From assembly GCA_023388315.1 (NCBI GenBank), contig JAEWGM010000028.1, positions 62,001 through 126,000 on the forward strand: 64,000 nt of DNA, read 5' to 3'. The position numbers were made by a program, and so were the translations under genes. Of this stretch, positions 10,501-20,147 are shown piece by piece. Source of the DNA: Bacteroidota bacterium (GTDB lineage: Bacteria > Bacteroidota > Bacteroidia > Bacteroidales > Dysgonomonadaceae). The notes beneath the pieces were generated by a model. That model did no database searches. It had not been told where the DNA came from and was given only the letters and a program-made list of their open reading frames with translations. Position 1 is the stretch's first letter. Each line of letters starts with the position of its first letter.

Positions 10501-13500
10501 CCCAACTCGCGAAAATGAGCCTGTACGTCGATTTGCGGGATACCTACCACCGCCTGTACGATTACGAAGCAAGGAAATCCGTTGAAGACAAGGAGCATCG
10601 AAGTCGGCTGAACAGCCTGTACGATCGCTTTGTCGCCAATTACGGACATCTGAACAGCCGTAAAAACGTGGAGTTGCTGCGGATGGACAGCGGAAGTTCC
10701 GAGATCCTGTTTCTCGAACGCAGCCGCGACGGCAAATACTTCAAGGCCGATATTTTTGATCACCCCACCGCTTTTGCCGTTGGGGAATTGGAGAACGTGA
10801 GTGACCCGATGGAAGCCCTTTCCGCCTCGCTCAACAAGTTTGGCGACGTAAATCTGCCCTATATCTGCTCGCTCTTACCCGATAAGGAAGAGAGCGAAAT
10901 TCTTTCTGAATTGGAAGGACGTATCTATTACCTGCCCGAAGAAAAAACCTATCAGATTGCCGATAAGTTTATTTCGGGAAACGTCATCGAGAAAGCCGAC
11001 AGATTGGAACAGTGGATATTGGAACACGGCGAGAACGATGCCGTGAAAACATCGTTGCAAGCCCTTCGGGAAGCCGTTCCCACGCCCATTGCCTTTGCCG
11101 ATTTGGATTTCAATTTCGGGGAACGATGGATACCGGCAGGTGTGTATGCCAAATTCGCGTCGGAGCTCTTCGATACCGAGGTTTCGGTACAATATAACTC
11201 GTCAGCGGACGAATACACCGTGAAATCCGACCGCAAAACACCGCAGATTTACCACGCTTTTGCCGTGAGAGGCGAGTTTCGCGCTTACGACGGCATCAAC
11301 CTCTGCAAGCACGCCCTGCACAACACCATTCCCGACATCAGCAAGTCGAAAATGGTTATCGACCCCGAAACAGGCAAGAACAAACAGATAAAGGTACGCG
11401 ACGGTGAAACCATCCAGTTGGCAAACGGTAAAATTGAAGAAATAAGGGAACATTTTACGGAGTGGCTCAACCGTCAGCCCGACGATTTCAAAAAGAAATT
11501 AGCCGAACGCTACAACCGATTGTTCAACTGCTTTGTCCGTCCCAAATTCGACGGTTCGCACCAAACATTTCCGGGATTGGATTTATCGGCACTGGGAATT
11601 TCATCGTTGTATCAAAGCCAAAAAGACGCGGTTTGGATGCTCAAAACCAACGGCGGCGGAATTTGTGATCACGAGGTTGGTGCCGGTAAAACACTGATAA
11701 TGTGCTGTGCCGCTTACGAGATGAAACGCTTGGGATTGGCAAACAAGCCGATGATTATCGGACTGAAAGCCAACGTGTACGACATCGCCAGCACCTTCAG
11801 CAAAGCCTATCCCAACGCCCGCATCCTCTATCCGGGCAAAAACGATTTTAACGCCAAAAACCGCGTTCGCATCTTCAACGACATCAAAAACAACGATTGG
11901 GACTGTGTGATTTTAACACACGAACAGTTCGGAATGATACCGCAATCCTTGGAAATCAGGCAGAGCATCCTGCAACAGGAGCTCAACTCGGTGGAGGAAA
12001 ATTTGGAGGTTTTGCGTCAGCAGGGTAGGGAAATTTCGGGTTCGATGCTCAAAGGGTTGGAAAAACGCAAAAACAATCTGGAAGTAAAACTCTCGCTCAT
12101 TATGGACGACATCGCCGAACGGAAAGACAACGTGGTGGATTTTAACCGGATGGGCATCGACCACCTTTTTGTGGACGAGAGCCACAAATTTAAAAACCTC
12201 ACGTTTACCACCCGCCACAACCGCGTAGCGGGTTTGGGAAACAGCGACGGCAGTCAGCGTGCCCTGAATATGCTCTTTGCCATCCGCACCATTCAGGAAC
12301 GGTCGGGCAAGGATTTGGGCGCAACTTTCCTTTCGGGAACCACCATTTCCAACTCGCTCACGGAGCTTTATCTGATTTTCAAATACCTTCGTCCGCAGGC
12401 GTTGGAGAAACAGGGCATCCGCACCTTTGACGCCTGGGCGGCCGTTTTTGCCAAGAAAAACACCGATTACGAGTTTTCGGTTACCAACGAGATTATCCAA
12501 AAAGAGCGTTTCCGCACCTTTATCAAAGTACCGGAATTGGGCGCTTTTTACAGCGAAATTTGCGATTTCCGCACGGCAAAAGACATCGGTATCGACCGTC
12601 CCGAAAAGAACGAAATTTTGCACAATATTCCGCCCACGCCTCAGCAGGAAATTTTTATCCAAAAGCTGATGGAGTTTGCCAAAACGGGTGATGCCACGCT
12701 GTTGGGACGTGAACCTTTGTCGGAACGGGAAGAGCGGGCAAAGATGCTTATCGCCACCGATTATGCCCGCAAAATGAGTTTGGATATGCGGATGATCGAC
12801 CCCTCGTTTTCCGACCACATCGACAACAAAGCCTCGCATTGTGCCAAACTCTTGAACGATTATTATCAAAAATACGATGCTCAGCGAGGAACGCAGTTCG
12901 TTTTTTCCGATTTGGGAACATACAAACCCAACGAATGGAATGTGTACGGCGAAATCAAACGTAAATTGGTGGAAGATTACGGTATTCCTTCATCGGAAAT
13001 TCGTTTTATTCAGGAATGCAAAACCGAAAACGCCAAAAAAGCGATGATAGCGGCGATGAACAGGGGCGATATCCGCGTACTTTTCGGTTCTACCGAGATG
13101 CTCGGAACAGGCGTAAACGCGCAGAAACGTGCCGTTGCCGTCCATCATTTGGATACGCCTTGGGTGCCGAGCGCGTTGGAACAGCGGGACGGACGCGCGG
13201 TGCGCAAAGGCAACAAGATTGCTAAACTATACGCCGATAACAACGTGGATGTGCTGATTTACGCCGTGGAGCGGTCGTTGGACAGTTATAAATTCAATCT
13301 TTTACACAACAAGCAGCTTTTTATCAATCAACTGAAAACAAATTCGCTGGGCAGCCGCCGGATTGACGAGGGCGGTATGGACGAAGCTACCGGAATGAAT
13401 TTCAGCGAATACGTGGCGGTGCTTTCGGGAAATACCGACTTATTGGAAAAGGCGAAATTGGATAAGAAAGTCTTGGCGTTGGAGAGCGAGCGGCGTAACT

Positions 13501-14204
13501 TCCTGCACGAGCGGGATACGGCCAAATCGAAACTGGAGGGTATTCAAATGTCGGTGGAATTTCACACCAAAATGATCGCGGAAAGCCGTGGCGATATGGA
13601 AACTTTCATTCAAAGAGTGAAGAAAAACGAAGACGGCACGTTTCAAAATCCGCTGAAAATAAACGGCGTATCGGAGAATGCCGACATCAAAGCCATTGCC
13701 GCCCGACTGAAGGAATACGAAGAGAAAGCGCGCACCAAAGGGGAACATCTGCCCATAGGTGAATTATACGGTTTTCAGGTTTCGGTCAAGAGTGAAGCTT
13801 CGATGAAAGACAGTTTCGACTTTGTGGACAACCGCTTTTTCGTGAAAGGTAACGGCAGTATTTACTACACCTACAACAACGGTCATTTGGCGAACGACCC
13901 CAAACTGGCGTGGATGAATTTCATTAATGCGTTGGAGAAAATCCCCAAAATTACCGAAAGCCACGGCAGAGAATTGGAGCAACTACGCGATAAAATACCC
14001 GTTTACGAGGCGGTTGCCGCCACTTCGTGGAAAAAGGAAGACGAACTCAAAGCGATGAAAAGCCAAGTGGCGGAATTGGACCGCAAAATTGCGTTGTCGC
14101 TCAAAAAAGAGGATAATAGTGAGGTAAAGAAGGATGCCGTTGTTGTGGAGAATGACGATAAAGTAATGGAGGAAAAAATGGTTGGCGCAAAGGTAAGGAT
14201 GTGA
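7515..14204 (+). CDS. Giant N6-adenine methylase / SNF2-type helicase fusion protein
   Basis: 2229 residues, far longer than a stand-alone methylase or helicase. An N-terminal methylase-like domain has the SAM motif DPSAGMGVF (about 131) and SNIPFG (about 196) in the position of NPPY. Residues about 545-630 look like a MutS domain-I module ([20 protein letters not shown]). DUF2958 follows at about 667-750 ([32 protein letters not shown]). The helicase has Walker [10 protein letters not shown] (about 1385), Walker B VDESHKF (about 1552), and motif [13 protein letters not shown] (about 1888). Coiled coil is likely toward the C-terminus. Similar giant proteins are a hallmark of Bacteroidales ICEs; the role is unproven (self-protection by methylation, DNA processing or anti-restriction). 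The SNIPFG motif departs from NPPY, so methylase activity is uncertain. Confidence 0.85.
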   Translation: MAYNKKQTLIANTEAIQTLFRIEKEHRPPTDAEREILSRYNGFGGLKCVLNPTETLADRNRWAASELELFPLAENLKKIIKEASAGDTEFKMIWNSVKQSVLTSFYTDKRITDAVAKSLLSADIRIDKMLDPSAGMGVFSQSFAQRQTQITAFEKDKHTGRILRALSADNPMAEIHIKGFEEIPADKNGAFDVITSNIPFGNMVVYDRAYAKSKDPIKEVSTRAVHNYFFVKGLDTLREGGILAFITSRGVLDSPQNEPIRRYLMENSRLISALRLPDKLFSENAGTDVGSDLIILQKQSGKGIENKLEELFIQSFGVLQEDGENVAFYHNALFEGEDVKNHTVATRKELGTDPYGKPCWTYIHENGADGIAVELEKKLSADVALRLDKYMYRTGVPNEDDMDFEQKWDEYEELNELRQQQNEQPQEENPRLKEISSHIANPWLLSQLERTQFKESKEIEDLKEGDMLHIRFLGTETLAVYTENPPTEQAETFRAVINADENGENRGLITVSTSDILGVYAVTSVVEQNLEQQNETGKTVHSDQSPIEELLKLQADILSKQKDKNILVLMRHGDFYESVGKNAKTVSDVCGIPLEMRVETPYVNFHHSQLDQYLPMLIRNRNRVALADLLETPKQEKSEEITEKKAGKNEQRQAYDLVPKSIQKQIPKLYATDDELLGDRTAYARYFHPMSAYTAYLLEYDPKEKLGFGLTTMGHEWELGYMSIEEMQSVKVMGLGIERDIHFQPKTLSQIEELKEYIGEDYTRNEGVQIIDPEKPEPLNEETVFTEKEAIETNPLQEEKAPDGVPVFTLFSQYETRPEPVIRTDVEQPRIMNDQQVFFDDDHHPVASAFIDDDNSLFPTEEIAAWTREIEAFNQAEQQLRAEMEVKPTSIPTSTLKPKSPQLIRNRGNKKKKDTSSQQPDLFAGMWDEPVSKKKAETPLQAELKPLFDAHPRPYLSVIGEHLRDGSVVMQGKQIGYLSGISSSTPQFNPVDLPYAQLAKMSLYVDLRDTYHRLYDYEARKSVEDKEHRSRLNSLYDRFVANYGHLNSRKNVELLRMDSGSSEILFLERSRDGKYFKADIFDHPTAFAVGELENVSDPMEALSASLNKFGDVNLPYICSLLPDKEESEILSELEGRIYYLPEEKTYQIADKFISGNVIEKADRLEQWILEHGENDAVKTSLQALREAVPTPIAFADLDFNFGERWIPAGVYAKFASELFDTEVSVQYNSSADEYTVKSDRKTPQIYHAFAVRGEFRAYDGINLCKHALHNTIPDISKSKMVIDPETGKNKQIKVRDGETIQLANGKIEEIREHFTEWLNRQPDDFKKKLAERYNRLFNCFVRPKFDGSHQTFPGLDLSALGISSLYQSQKDAVWMLKTNGGGICDHEVGAGKTLIMCCAAYEMKRLGLANKPMIIGLKANVYDIASTFSKAYPNARILYPGKNDFNAKNRVRIFNDIKNNDWDCVILTHEQFGMIPQSLEIRQSILQQELNSVEENLEVLRQQGREISGSMLKGLEKRKNNLEVKLSLIMDDIAERKDNVVDFNRMGIDHLFVDESHKFKNLTFTTRHNRVAGLGNSDGSQRALNMLFAIRTIQERSGKDLGATFLSGTTISNSLTELYLIFKYLRPQALEKQGIRTFDAWAAVFAKKNTDYEFSVTNEIIQKERFRTFIKVPELGAFYSEICDFRTAKDIGIDRPEKNEILHNIPPTPQQEIFIQKLMEFAKTGDATLLGREPLSEREERAKMLIATDYARKMSLDMRMIDPSFSDHIDNKASHCAKLLNDYYQKYDAQRGTQFVFSDLGTYKPNEWNVYGEIKRKLVEDYGIPSSEIRFIQECKTENAKKAMIAAMNRGDIRVLFGSTEMLGTGVNAQKRAVAVHHLDTPWVPSALEQRDGRAVRKGNKIAKLYADNNVDVLIYAVERSLDSYKFNLLHNKQLFINQLKTNSLGSRRIDEGGMDEATGMNFSEYVAVLSGNTDLLEKAKLDKKVLALESERRNFLHERDTAKSKLEGIQMSVEFHTKMIAESRGDMETFIQRVKKNEDGTFQNPLKINGVSENADIKAIAARLKEYEEKARTKGEHLPIGELYGFQVSVKSEASMKDSFDFVDNRFFVKGNGSIYYTYNNGHLANDPKLAWMNFINALEKIPKITESHGRELEQLRDKIPVYEAVAATSWKKEDELKAMKSQVAELDRKIALSLKKEDNSEVKKDAVVVENDDKVMEEKMVGAKVRM

Positions 14205-14288
14205 TTTTGTTTGAAATGATTACTTTTTTCCGGACAAAATTGATTGCAAATCCAATTCTCGAAGTATCACATATTCGATTTATGGATA

Positions 14289-14540
14289 GAAAACAGGCAG
14301 ATAATAACCGCCCCGACCGGCGTAGTCCGGCACGACCCGTTTTTTATCTGCCCCTTTTATGGATGAATACTGCCAAATCTGATTATTGGGTTCTTCTGCG
14401 GCACATCGTCCGATTTTTTGAAGCCGTTCAATCACTGCGCTGTCACTTCGTTTCATTCAGGTTCAAAAAATCGGGCGACAAGCCTCGACGAAATCCCACT
14501 ATGGATTGGTAAGAAAAAGGGAGAAAACATCAATTTCAGA
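14289..14540. repeat. Direct repeat copy 1 (~250 bp), structured, after the helicase gene
   Basis: This stretch recurs at 15,400-15,652 at roughly 85% identity by eye, in the same orientation. It starts AAACAGGCAG and ends near GAGAAAACATCAATTT. A hairpin is formed by GGCAGATAA (14,296-14,304) and TTATCTGCC (14,345-14,353). Copy 2 has GGCAGACAA and TTGTCTGCC, a compensatory T-A to C-G change. A 103-codon ORF crossing the repeat (14,201-14,512) is not preserved as a frame in copy 2. The rest of the 350-bp gap after the helicase gene holds nothing else recognisable. Confidence 0.75.
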
Positions 14541-14555
14541 TGAAGTTTTGTAGTC

Positions 14556-15260
14556 TTACTTTAAAAAAGAACTTTCAGCTTGCTTTTTTATTATACATTG
14601 AGATAAGTAGTAAAAAAAAGCAACAGTTATTAATGCAAACAAACTTGAAAATAAAATTGAACGTACTTCTTCAATTTCACATTTTATTTTTACATTAATA
14701 AATAGGAAGTTCGTATGTATAAAAAGTAAGAAAATCCAAAACAATCGGAAAACATGTCCTATTAATATATTTATTTTTGAAGGAGAATAAGCTCCTCCTT
14801 TATTAGAAATCAAACAATTATCAATCTCTTTACTCCTCATAGCTCCCATCCGATAATCAGTATCTGTCCCATCTGAATTAGGTGGAAATTCTAATTCCTT
14901 CCAATATTTTTTTTCGTATTCACTTATAGCATTTTCATAAACTTCATACCATGCCTTAGAAGCTTTTCCCATTATTATCCAAATAATCGAGAAGATTAAG
15001 CCAATAACACTTAAGCCGATTGCAGCTAAATGTAATATTAAAGAGTTGGCATTTGAAATATCTAAAAATTTAGAAAATAAAACACCATAACCACTGGCAG
15101 TTAAAGTTAAAAAGACAGCTAAAAACACTGACCTTTGCCATAAATTATTAATCTCTAAATCCCTACACTCATATAGTCTGTCAAGCCTTTCTTTTATATT
15201 CTTATTTTCAGGCTTTTCTCTCTGAAGATGATTTGTCTTTTTTAAAAATTGAAATTTCAT
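14556..15260 (-). CDS. Membrane protein with four predicted TM segments, flanked by direct repeats
   Basis: 234 residues. The N-terminus is charged and cytosolic (KKTNHLQREKPENKNIKERL). TM1 is about 46-65 (VFLAVFLTLTASGYGVLF), TM2 about 75-98 (IGLSVIGLIFSIIWIIMG), followed by the aromatic motif KASKAWYEVYENAISEYEKK. TM3 (LFWIFLLFIHTNFLFI) and TM4 (SLFALITVAFFYYL) are near the C-terminus. The W-rich TM2 end recalls RipA-like octameric membrane proteins, but this is a memory-based likeness and not a firm call. Its AT-rich codons contrast with the GC-richer helicase gene, indicating recent acquisition. It points against the upstream operon and sits exactly between two structured repeats. Confidence 0.6.
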   Translation of the reverse strand: MKFQFLKKTNHLQREKPENKNIKERLDRLYECRDLEINNLWQRSVFLAVFLTLTASGYGVLFSKFLDISNANSLILHLAAIGLSVIGLIFSIIWIIMGKASKAWYEVYENAISEYEKKYWKELEFPPNSDGTDTDYRMGAMRSKEIDNCLISNKGGAYSPSKINILIGHVFRLFWIFLLFIHTNFLFINVKIKCEIEEVRSILFSSLFALITVAFFYYLSQCIIKKQAESSFLK

Positions 15261-15399
15261 ATTACAAAGGTTTATAAAACAAAAGGTTCTTGCCTGTAGT
15301 TGTTTGGTAACAAAATTAGTATAAAAACCTAGAAAATATTATTATTAGGTGTTTAATTATTTAAATTGAATAGAAGTTAAAAAGCGTTGATTAGGGAAG

Positions 15400-15652
15400 A
15401 AAAACAGGCAGACAAAAACCAACCCGTGTGGCGTAGTCCGGTACGACTCGTTTTTTGTCTGCCCCTTTTATGGGTGAATACTGCCAGATCTGATTATTGG
15501 GTTCGTTTGTGGCACATCGTCCGATTTGTTTGAAGCCGTTCAATCACTACGTTGGCACTTCGTTTCATTCAGGTTCAAAAAATCAGCCGACAAGCCTCGA
15601 CGAAATCCCACTATGGATAGGTAAGAAAAAGCGAGAAAACATCAATTTGAGA
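15400..15652. repeat. Direct repeat copy 2 (~250 bp), structured
   Basis: Second copy of the 14,289-14,540 repeat, offset by 1,111-1,112 bp. Its hairpin arms are GGCAGACAA (15,407-15,415) and TTGTCTGCC (15,455-15,463), extendable to about 12 bp with the neighbouring A and T runs. It ends 29 bp before the stop of the AbiEii gene. The long plus-strand ORF here (15,497-15,967) runs antisense into abiEii and is rejected. The stretch 15,261-15,399 is AT-rich and holds the likely promoter region of the membrane protein gene, with no clear box. Confidence 0.75.
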
Positions 15653-15680
15653 TTGAAGAATTCTCGCTTTTTGGTTAATT

Positions 15681-16469
15681 TCAAAGCTTATCAATTATCT
15701 CCTCTTTCACAACGTGATACGCTTCCTCCATATCAAATGTTTCATCCGGATGGAGTAGGTTATCCATATCTCCCAAGAATTCAGGATCTTTCATTTTGTC
15801 TTCCATATTTAGAACAAATTGCTTGTAAGTTGGTGATTTTGCTACTGAAAAATCCATATAGCGATTATAACACCGAAGCAAAAGCTCTGTATCAACGACT
15901 TTATCGGTTATTGCTTTGTATAAATCGAATAAATCTCGCCCTTTTTTTCGTTGATACAAGGCTCTGAGTTTAGTTCCAAGCAACTCTTCTAAATGATAGG
16001 TAGTTAATTCACAATTTTCCGCGAACCAAGTATTTTCAACAGAAAAAGGCACTTTAGTCAAACCAAGTTCGTTAAAGTGTTCAAAACAATTTATCTCAAT
16101 TTTCAATCGAATGGGAACAACGGGCGGGATTTCGCTCTCCATACGAAATAACATTGTATTGTTATAACGTTTTTGTTTAACGACTTTTCCGGGCAAAAAA
16201 TCTAATACTTCTCCCAAACGCATTAGAATGGGTTTAATTGGACCCGAATTTACCTGCACTAAATCAATGTCTTCTGAGTATCTTCTCTGAGGAACTAAGT
16301 ATAGTTTATGAAGTGCTGTTCCGCCACGAAATGCTAATTGGGTAGATAAGAAATCGTCGCTAAAAATGGCTGCCAAAGCACGACAAATTATCAAATCTTG
16401 CTCCACTTGTTCATTGCTGTTCCACGGTGCTGTCGTCCGCCATTGGGCAATAGAAGCTCTGTTTATCAT
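15681..16469 (-). CDS. AbiEii/AbiGii-family nucleotidyltransferase toxin
   Basis: 262 residues. The nucleotidyltransferase core is clear: FRGGTALHKLY (GG-S/T motif) and RYSEDIDLVQV (the DxD metal pair), with RLKIEIN following. A C-terminal Lys/Arg-rich segment, LLGTKLRALYQRKKGRDLFD, is typical of the DUF1814/AbiEii family. In type IV AbiE systems this is a GTP-binding nucleotidyltransferase toxin that causes reversible growth arrest and phage abortive infection. The start ATG overlaps the antitoxin stop in ATGA (16,466-16,469), so expression is translationally coupled. Confidence 0.88.
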   Translation of the reverse strand: MINRASIAQWRTTAPWNSNEQVEQDLIICRALAAIFSDDFLSTQLAFRGGTALHKLYLVPQRRYSEDIDLVQVNSGPIKPILMRLGEVLDFLPGKVVKQKRYNNTMLFRMESEIPPVVPIRLKIEINCFEHFNELGLTKVPFSVENTWFAENCELTTYHLEELLGTKLRALYQRKKGRDLFDLYKAITDKVVDTELLLRCYNRYMDFSVAKSPTYKQFVLNMEDKMKDPEFLGDMDNLLHPDETFDMEEAYHVVKEEIIDKL

Positions 16470-17278
16470 ATATCGTCTGTTTCTATTTCGGTGTTAATAT
16501 TAATTTTCCATCGGCTGTCGCGTAGCGTGTTCTCTTTTTTAGAGCGGGTGCTTAATGGTATATAATTCAATCTTTTGCCATAAGCTAGTAGTTTTTCATA
16601 TAAAATATCAGCTTGCTCTTTTTGTTCTAAAACATTTTCCAGAATATATCCAAGCCGCTGAACGACAGACACAGAAGTAAAATCAAGTAGTTTACTATTC
16701 ACTTTTGAAAAATCACATTCTTCACAAAGTTCATCCAACACGGTTGCCGCTCGTGAAAGTCCGCCAACGGCATTCTCATATTGCACGAAATCTATCGCCG
16801 TTAATTCAGCATTAGAGAAACGGATAGTTCCGGTTTCCGAGTTTTTTTTCAGCAAAAAATCTTCAGGAATATGTTTTCTAAATAACCAATTCAATAGTTT
16901 GTTTTTTACTTTGGATACGTTTGTTGACGGCAAAATAGTTGTTACAAAGAAACGCTGAGAACGCTGATGTGCTGCGCCAAAGAACTCTGCCGCACTAAGT
17001 AAACTGATATAATAGGGCTTGCCGAGATACTGCATCAATTGGTCAATATAATATGTGGGCGGAACAATTCCTTTTGCCGCGTAATGTGGTGGTATTATTA
17101 CATAAAACCCTTTATACACAGAAGCAATTCTATTATTTGATGCAAAACGATAAAGAGAATTCTTTAAATTTTGTTCCGGAATATCAGGAAACTTATCCCT
17201 TATCCCTTCAACAGAAAAAGTATTTGTTCCGTTTATTTCTAAACTTTTAATCCATTCTGTTAAACTATCTGTTTTCAT
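16466..17278 (-). CDS. AbiEi-type antitoxin / transcriptional autorepressor
   Basis: About 270 residues from ATG at 17,278 (MKTDSLTEWIKSLE). The longer frame to 17,299 uses a TTG that overlaps the -7 promoter box and would lie upstream of transcription start, so I prefer 17,278. The N-terminal winged HTH (FSVEGIRDKFPDIPEQNLKN, then NRIASVYKGFYVIIP) fits AbiEi; the C-terminal half is the antitoxin domain (YYISLLSAAEFFGAAHQRS). AbiEi proteins repress their own operon by binding inverted repeats; a perfect 8-bp inverted repeat lies just upstream. First gene of the abiE pair in the ICE cargo. Confidence 0.85.
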   Translation of the reverse strand: MKTDSLTEWIKSLEINGTNTFSVEGIRDKFPDIPEQNLKNSLYRFASNNRIASVYKGFYVIIPPHYAAKGIVPPTYYIDQLMQYLGKPYYISLLSAAEFFGAAHQRSQRFFVTTILPSTNVSKVKNKLLNWLFRKHIPEDFLLKKNSETGTIRFSNAELTAIDFVQYENAVGGLSRAATVLDELCEECDFSKVNSKLLDFTSVSVVQRLGYILENVLEQKEQADILYEKLLAYGKRLNYIPLSTRSKKENTLRDSRWKININTEIETDDI

Positions 17279-17296
17279 TCGATGCTGATTTTGATG

Positions 17297-17320
17297 CAAA
17301 GGTAATCATAAAATGATTAC
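17297..17320 (-). promoter_or_regulatory. abiE promoter with overlapping inverted-repeat operator
   Basis: On the minus strand TACCTTTG (17,304-17,297) matches the TAnnTTTG -7 box. Overlapping it, GTAATCAT (17,302-17,309) and ATGATTAC (17,313-17,320) form a perfect inverted repeat with a 3-nt spacer. A repressor bound there would cover the -7 element, as expected for AbiEi autoregulation. Confidence 0.6.
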
Positions 17321-17480
17321 TTTTGCTATGTTTTTAGCAAAAATAATTGAATTATTCATTAAAGAACACCTCTATTGTATTTTGAATTGTATCCAAAAAA
17401 AGGTAGTTAAGTTGATTACTCCTCAAATAAGAATGTAAAGTATTAACAGTAAATCACAAAAAACTGTCAATTTATTAAAC

Positions 17481-17681
17481 TCACTTACCCAACTCCCTCC
17501 TCAACGCCAAAATCTCCTCCGGATGAAAATAGCGTCGGTTGCCGATTTTAAATGAAGGAATTTTGCCTTCCTTTCCCCATTTCAGGGCGGTCTTGAAGTG
17601 TATTCTCAACGTTCTTGCCACGTCGTAGGCATCGTAATAGGTGTACTCTTTTTTTTGTGGTTTTTTCTCCGGTAAATTCAT
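17481..17681 (-). CDS. Small helix-turn-helix (HTH_17/excisionase-like) protein
   Basis: 66 residues. The core YYDAYDVARTLRIHFKTALK, then GKIPSFKIGNRRYFHPEEIL, is the MerR-like winged HTH of the HTH_17/excisionase type, with the R-[RY]-F wing. Such proteins in Bacteroidales ICEs act as directionality or regulatory factors near primase genes. It lies 2 bp downstream of the primase gene and is the last gene of a minus-strand operon. The 180 bp between it and abiEi hold only AT-rich sequence and the abiE promoter. Confidence 0.8.
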   Translation of the reverse strand: MNLPEKKPQKKEYTYYDAYDVARTLRIHFKTALKWGKEGKIPSFKIGNRRYFHPEEILALRRELGK

Positions 17682-17683
17682 AA

Positions 17684-19759
17684 TCAGGGTTTTATAAAGT
17701 AAAGGTTATTGGTATCTTGGGCAATTATATGGTTGTTTTTCATATAGCTGATGTAACTTTTTGCCGTGCGGTCTTTCACGTCCACGGTCTGCATTATTTG
17801 ATTGGCGAGTTCGTTGTACGATAGCCGTTCCTGCAAGCGAAAAACCTCTTTGGCTATCAAACTGAGTTCGGTAAATTTTCGTTTATCTTTGTCTTCCTGC
17901 GATTTTTCGCCCCGATATATGTGCATCTCTTTCTCTTTATCCCAACCGAACAGCATCATCGGAACATCCAACGGACTGCCGTCCCTAACTTTCAGGGCTT
18001 TTACCACGGACAGAGCCGGGTTATCATCTTTTTCAATGGAAAGAATAGCCGCAGCTTTGCGTTGCAACTCCGAACCAATGTGTCCGCGAAGTTTGATTCC
18101 ATTGGGTACAAAATGAAGGACACACAGGATGCAGGTGTTGTAAATTCCCGCCAAACGGTAAAGTTCATCCACAATGGCAATGCTTTCAGTTTCGTCGTTG
18201 GCGCTGCGGATAAGATCAGCAATGCCGTCTATTACCACCAAATGAATACCGCCGAAACGATGATGATACAAATCCATACTGTCTTTTATGAGTTGAAGGC
18301 GTTCCTTGCGCGACAACGCCGCCAAGAAAACGGGTCGGTAAAAATCGGGCATATAGTCAATACCGGCTCGACGGAGCGTTTTGCTGATGTTTTTGTGAAG
18401 CTGGTACTCGGATTGTTCGGTATCATAGTGAAGGACTACTTTGTTTTTTGTGTTGGGACACACGTCCAAACCCAATAAATCGGGTTTGTGCGCCGTGTTT
18501 TCATTGGGCAATGTTCCGGCAATGATTGCCGACACGTAGTTGCTTTTGCCGGTTCCTTCTCCGCCTGTTATGCAGAAAAGATTGTCGTATGTTCCAAGCG
18601 GAACGTTGTTTACCGACACAACCGTTTTTGACCTGTCGGGTGGGTTGTTGTAATCTATTTCGCAGGAGTTCAGCATCATAATGGTTTGGGTATATGTTTT
18701 TTCGATACTAAAGGAAATCAGTTGTTTGAAATCGTCGGCAGTATTGCCTAACCGAAAATAATCGGAAATGTCTTTTTCTTCTTTTTTTCCCGAAAGAGGG
18801 AGCTCAATCCGCATCACTTTGTAATGCGCGAACATTTCGCATTGGCGAGTGGCTTCTTTTCTTCCCGTATCATCCATGTCATACAGAAAAAACAAGTGGC
18901 GAAATCGTCGCACAAGCATTTCTATCATTTCGTTGCTGATGTTTGTGGTTTCGCTGTTGAAACAGATGGCGTAAAAACCGTGCGCCGAAAGACTTAATAC
19001 GTCTTTTTCGCCACCGGTAATAAAAACTACATCGCCTCGTTGTGGAAGTTGTTCCAACCCGAAACAATAAACATTGGGCATTTGACCGCCGTAGAGAAAG
19101 CGCAGTTTGCTGTGGGGACGGTAGAGTTTGATGTAATTGTTTCCACAATATGCAAATATAGGCTCAGCATAGGTTGCCTCTATATTAAAAGGTACGCCTT
19201 CTTTGTTGACGCTTTTGTAGGAGGACAGCGATTGCACATTGAATTTTTTCAGTTCTTTATGCGTTATTCCATATTGTTTCCAAAAGAGTGTCTCGTTTTC
19301 CGTAAACAATTTTTCCACAACTTGAAATCTCTCGTTTTCAGCCGAATTATCGTGCGTTGCGTCCGACGGGTTTTTTGTGCGCTGTTGTACTTCGATAAAT
19401 GTTTTTGGGGATGTAGGTTGTGTAGGTTTCGAGATGGGGGCTCTTGTCAGATTTAGGCATAAATCTTTATTGATAAGTTGTAAAAGTTCCGGAAAGTTTT
19501 GTCTTACGTCCAATCCGTTTACCATAGCGGCAAACCAAAAACAATCACCGGAGAATTGGCTATTGCCGAAATCGTGCATTTTGTAACAGTTTGCTCGGCT
19601 GTCGAGATAGATGTTGCACGATGCACGACGATCATCATAAAACGGATTTTTGAAATTCTTTTTGGGCTTAAACTCGAAAGGCATATAATAGTTGAAAATA
19701 TGCAGTCCGCGATTGGTTTTATCCAAAATCTGTTCTTTGATGTTTCCGTCAAAATACAT
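17684..19759 (-). CDS. Bifunctional primase (CHC2-like/TOPRIM) and RepA-like ATPase
   Basis: 691 residues. The N-terminal part (FYDDRRASCNIYLDSRANCY, then DFGNSQFSGDCFWFAAMV) is a degenerate CHC2-type primase zinc region. A TOPRIM follows at about 240-320 (VVFITGGEKDVLSLSAHGFY, then FLYDMDDTGRKEA). A RecA-fold ATPase is C-terminal: Walker A TGGEGTGKSNY at about 396, Walker B LVVIDGIADLI, sensor ILCVLHF. A short wHTH-like tail ends the protein (ELANQIMQTVDVKDRTAKSY). The domain order matches Bacteroidales mobile-element replication proteins that prime and unwind the excised circle. Upstream and downstream HTH genes are within 2-4 bp. Confidence 0.85.
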   Translation of the reverse strand: MYFDGNIKEQILDKTNRGLHIFNYYMPFEFKPKKNFKNPFYDDRRASCNIYLDSRANCYKMHDFGNSQFSGDCFWFAAMVNGLDVRQNFPELLQLINKDLCLNLTRAPISKPTQPTSPKTFIEVQQRTKNPSDATHDNSAENERFQVVEKLFTENETLFWKQYGITHKELKKFNVQSLSSYKSVNKEGVPFNIEATYAEPIFAYCGNNYIKLYRPHSKLRFLYGGQMPNVYCFGLEQLPQRGDVVFITGGEKDVLSLSAHGFYAICFNSETTNISNEMIEMLVRRFRHLFFLYDMDDTGRKEATRQCEMFAHYKVMRIELPLSGKKEEKDISDYFRLGNTADDFKQLISFSIEKTYTQTIMMLNSCEIDYNNPPDRSKTVVSVNNVPLGTYDNLFCITGGEGTGKSNYVSAIIAGTLPNENTAHKPDLLGLDVCPNTKNKVVLHYDTEQSEYQLHKNISKTLRRAGIDYMPDFYRPVFLAALSRKERLQLIKDSMDLYHHRFGGIHLVVIDGIADLIRSANDETESIAIVDELYRLAGIYNTCILCVLHFVPNGIKLRGHIGSELQRKAAAILSIEKDDNPALSVVKALKVRDGSPLDVPMMLFGWDKEKEMHIYRGEKSQEDKDKRKFTELSLIAKEVFRLQERLSYNELANQIMQTVDVKDRTAKSYISYMKNNHIIAQDTNNLYFIKP

Positions 19760-19763
19760 TGTC

Positions 19764-20147
19764 TTATTTTTTATTTTCTAAAAGGTTTTTAACTGCACCC
19801 TCTCTGAATGCTTCCAATTGATGCAGTGCTTCTATTTTTCTGAAACCGCGGAACGTGGCTCGTCCGCTTTTTATAGCTGCATAAACACCCTTAAATGGAT
19901 AAGCTACGTGATTGGCGCTTATATAACGAAATGGGATTACATTGTTTGCCCGCCAGCGCCCTAATTCTGCACGCGAAATTCCTACGAAACGCATTATTTC
20001 GGCGGAAGATAGTTCCATATCATCGACTTGAGCGTAAGTTTTGTGGTACTGCTCAATCAAGGCTTCAACTTTTGAGGTTCTCTCATCTAATCGGGAGAGG
20101 ATTTCGTGGATGGATTTTAATTGCAAATAATCGTTGTGCATAATCAT
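19764..20147 (-). CDS. HTH-domain protein of the ICE replication operon
   Basis: 127 residues. An N-terminal coiled segment (HEILSRLDERTSKVEALIEQ) precedes a MerR-like HTH (SSAEIMRFVGISRAELGRWR, then YPFKGVYAAIKSGRATFR). The layout resembles the pairs of HTH proteins that flank primases in Bacteroidales mobile elements. Its start overlaps the stop of the gene upstream in an ATGA (20,144-20,147), and the primase starts 4 bp after its stop, so all are one transcript. The exact DNA target is unknown. Confidence 0.75.
   Translation of the reverse strand: MIMHNDYLQLKSIHEILSRLDERTSKVEALIEQYHKTYAQVDDMELSSAEIMRFVGISRAELGRWRANNVIPFRYISANHVAYPFKGVYAAIKSGRATFRGFRKIEALHQLEAFREGAVKNLLENKK

Noticed and set aside
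11913..12869. 318-codon minus-strand ORF
   Set aside because: Antisense to the helicase domain of the 2229-residue protein, with no family features; a codon-bias shadow.
14201..14512. 103-codon plus-strand ORF overlapping the helicase stop
   Set aside because: It runs through direct repeat copy 1, and copy 2 does not keep the frame. No domain or plausible composition was seen.
15497..15967. 156-codon plus-strand ORF
   Set aside because: It is built from repeat copy 2 and then runs antisense through the clear abiEii gene.
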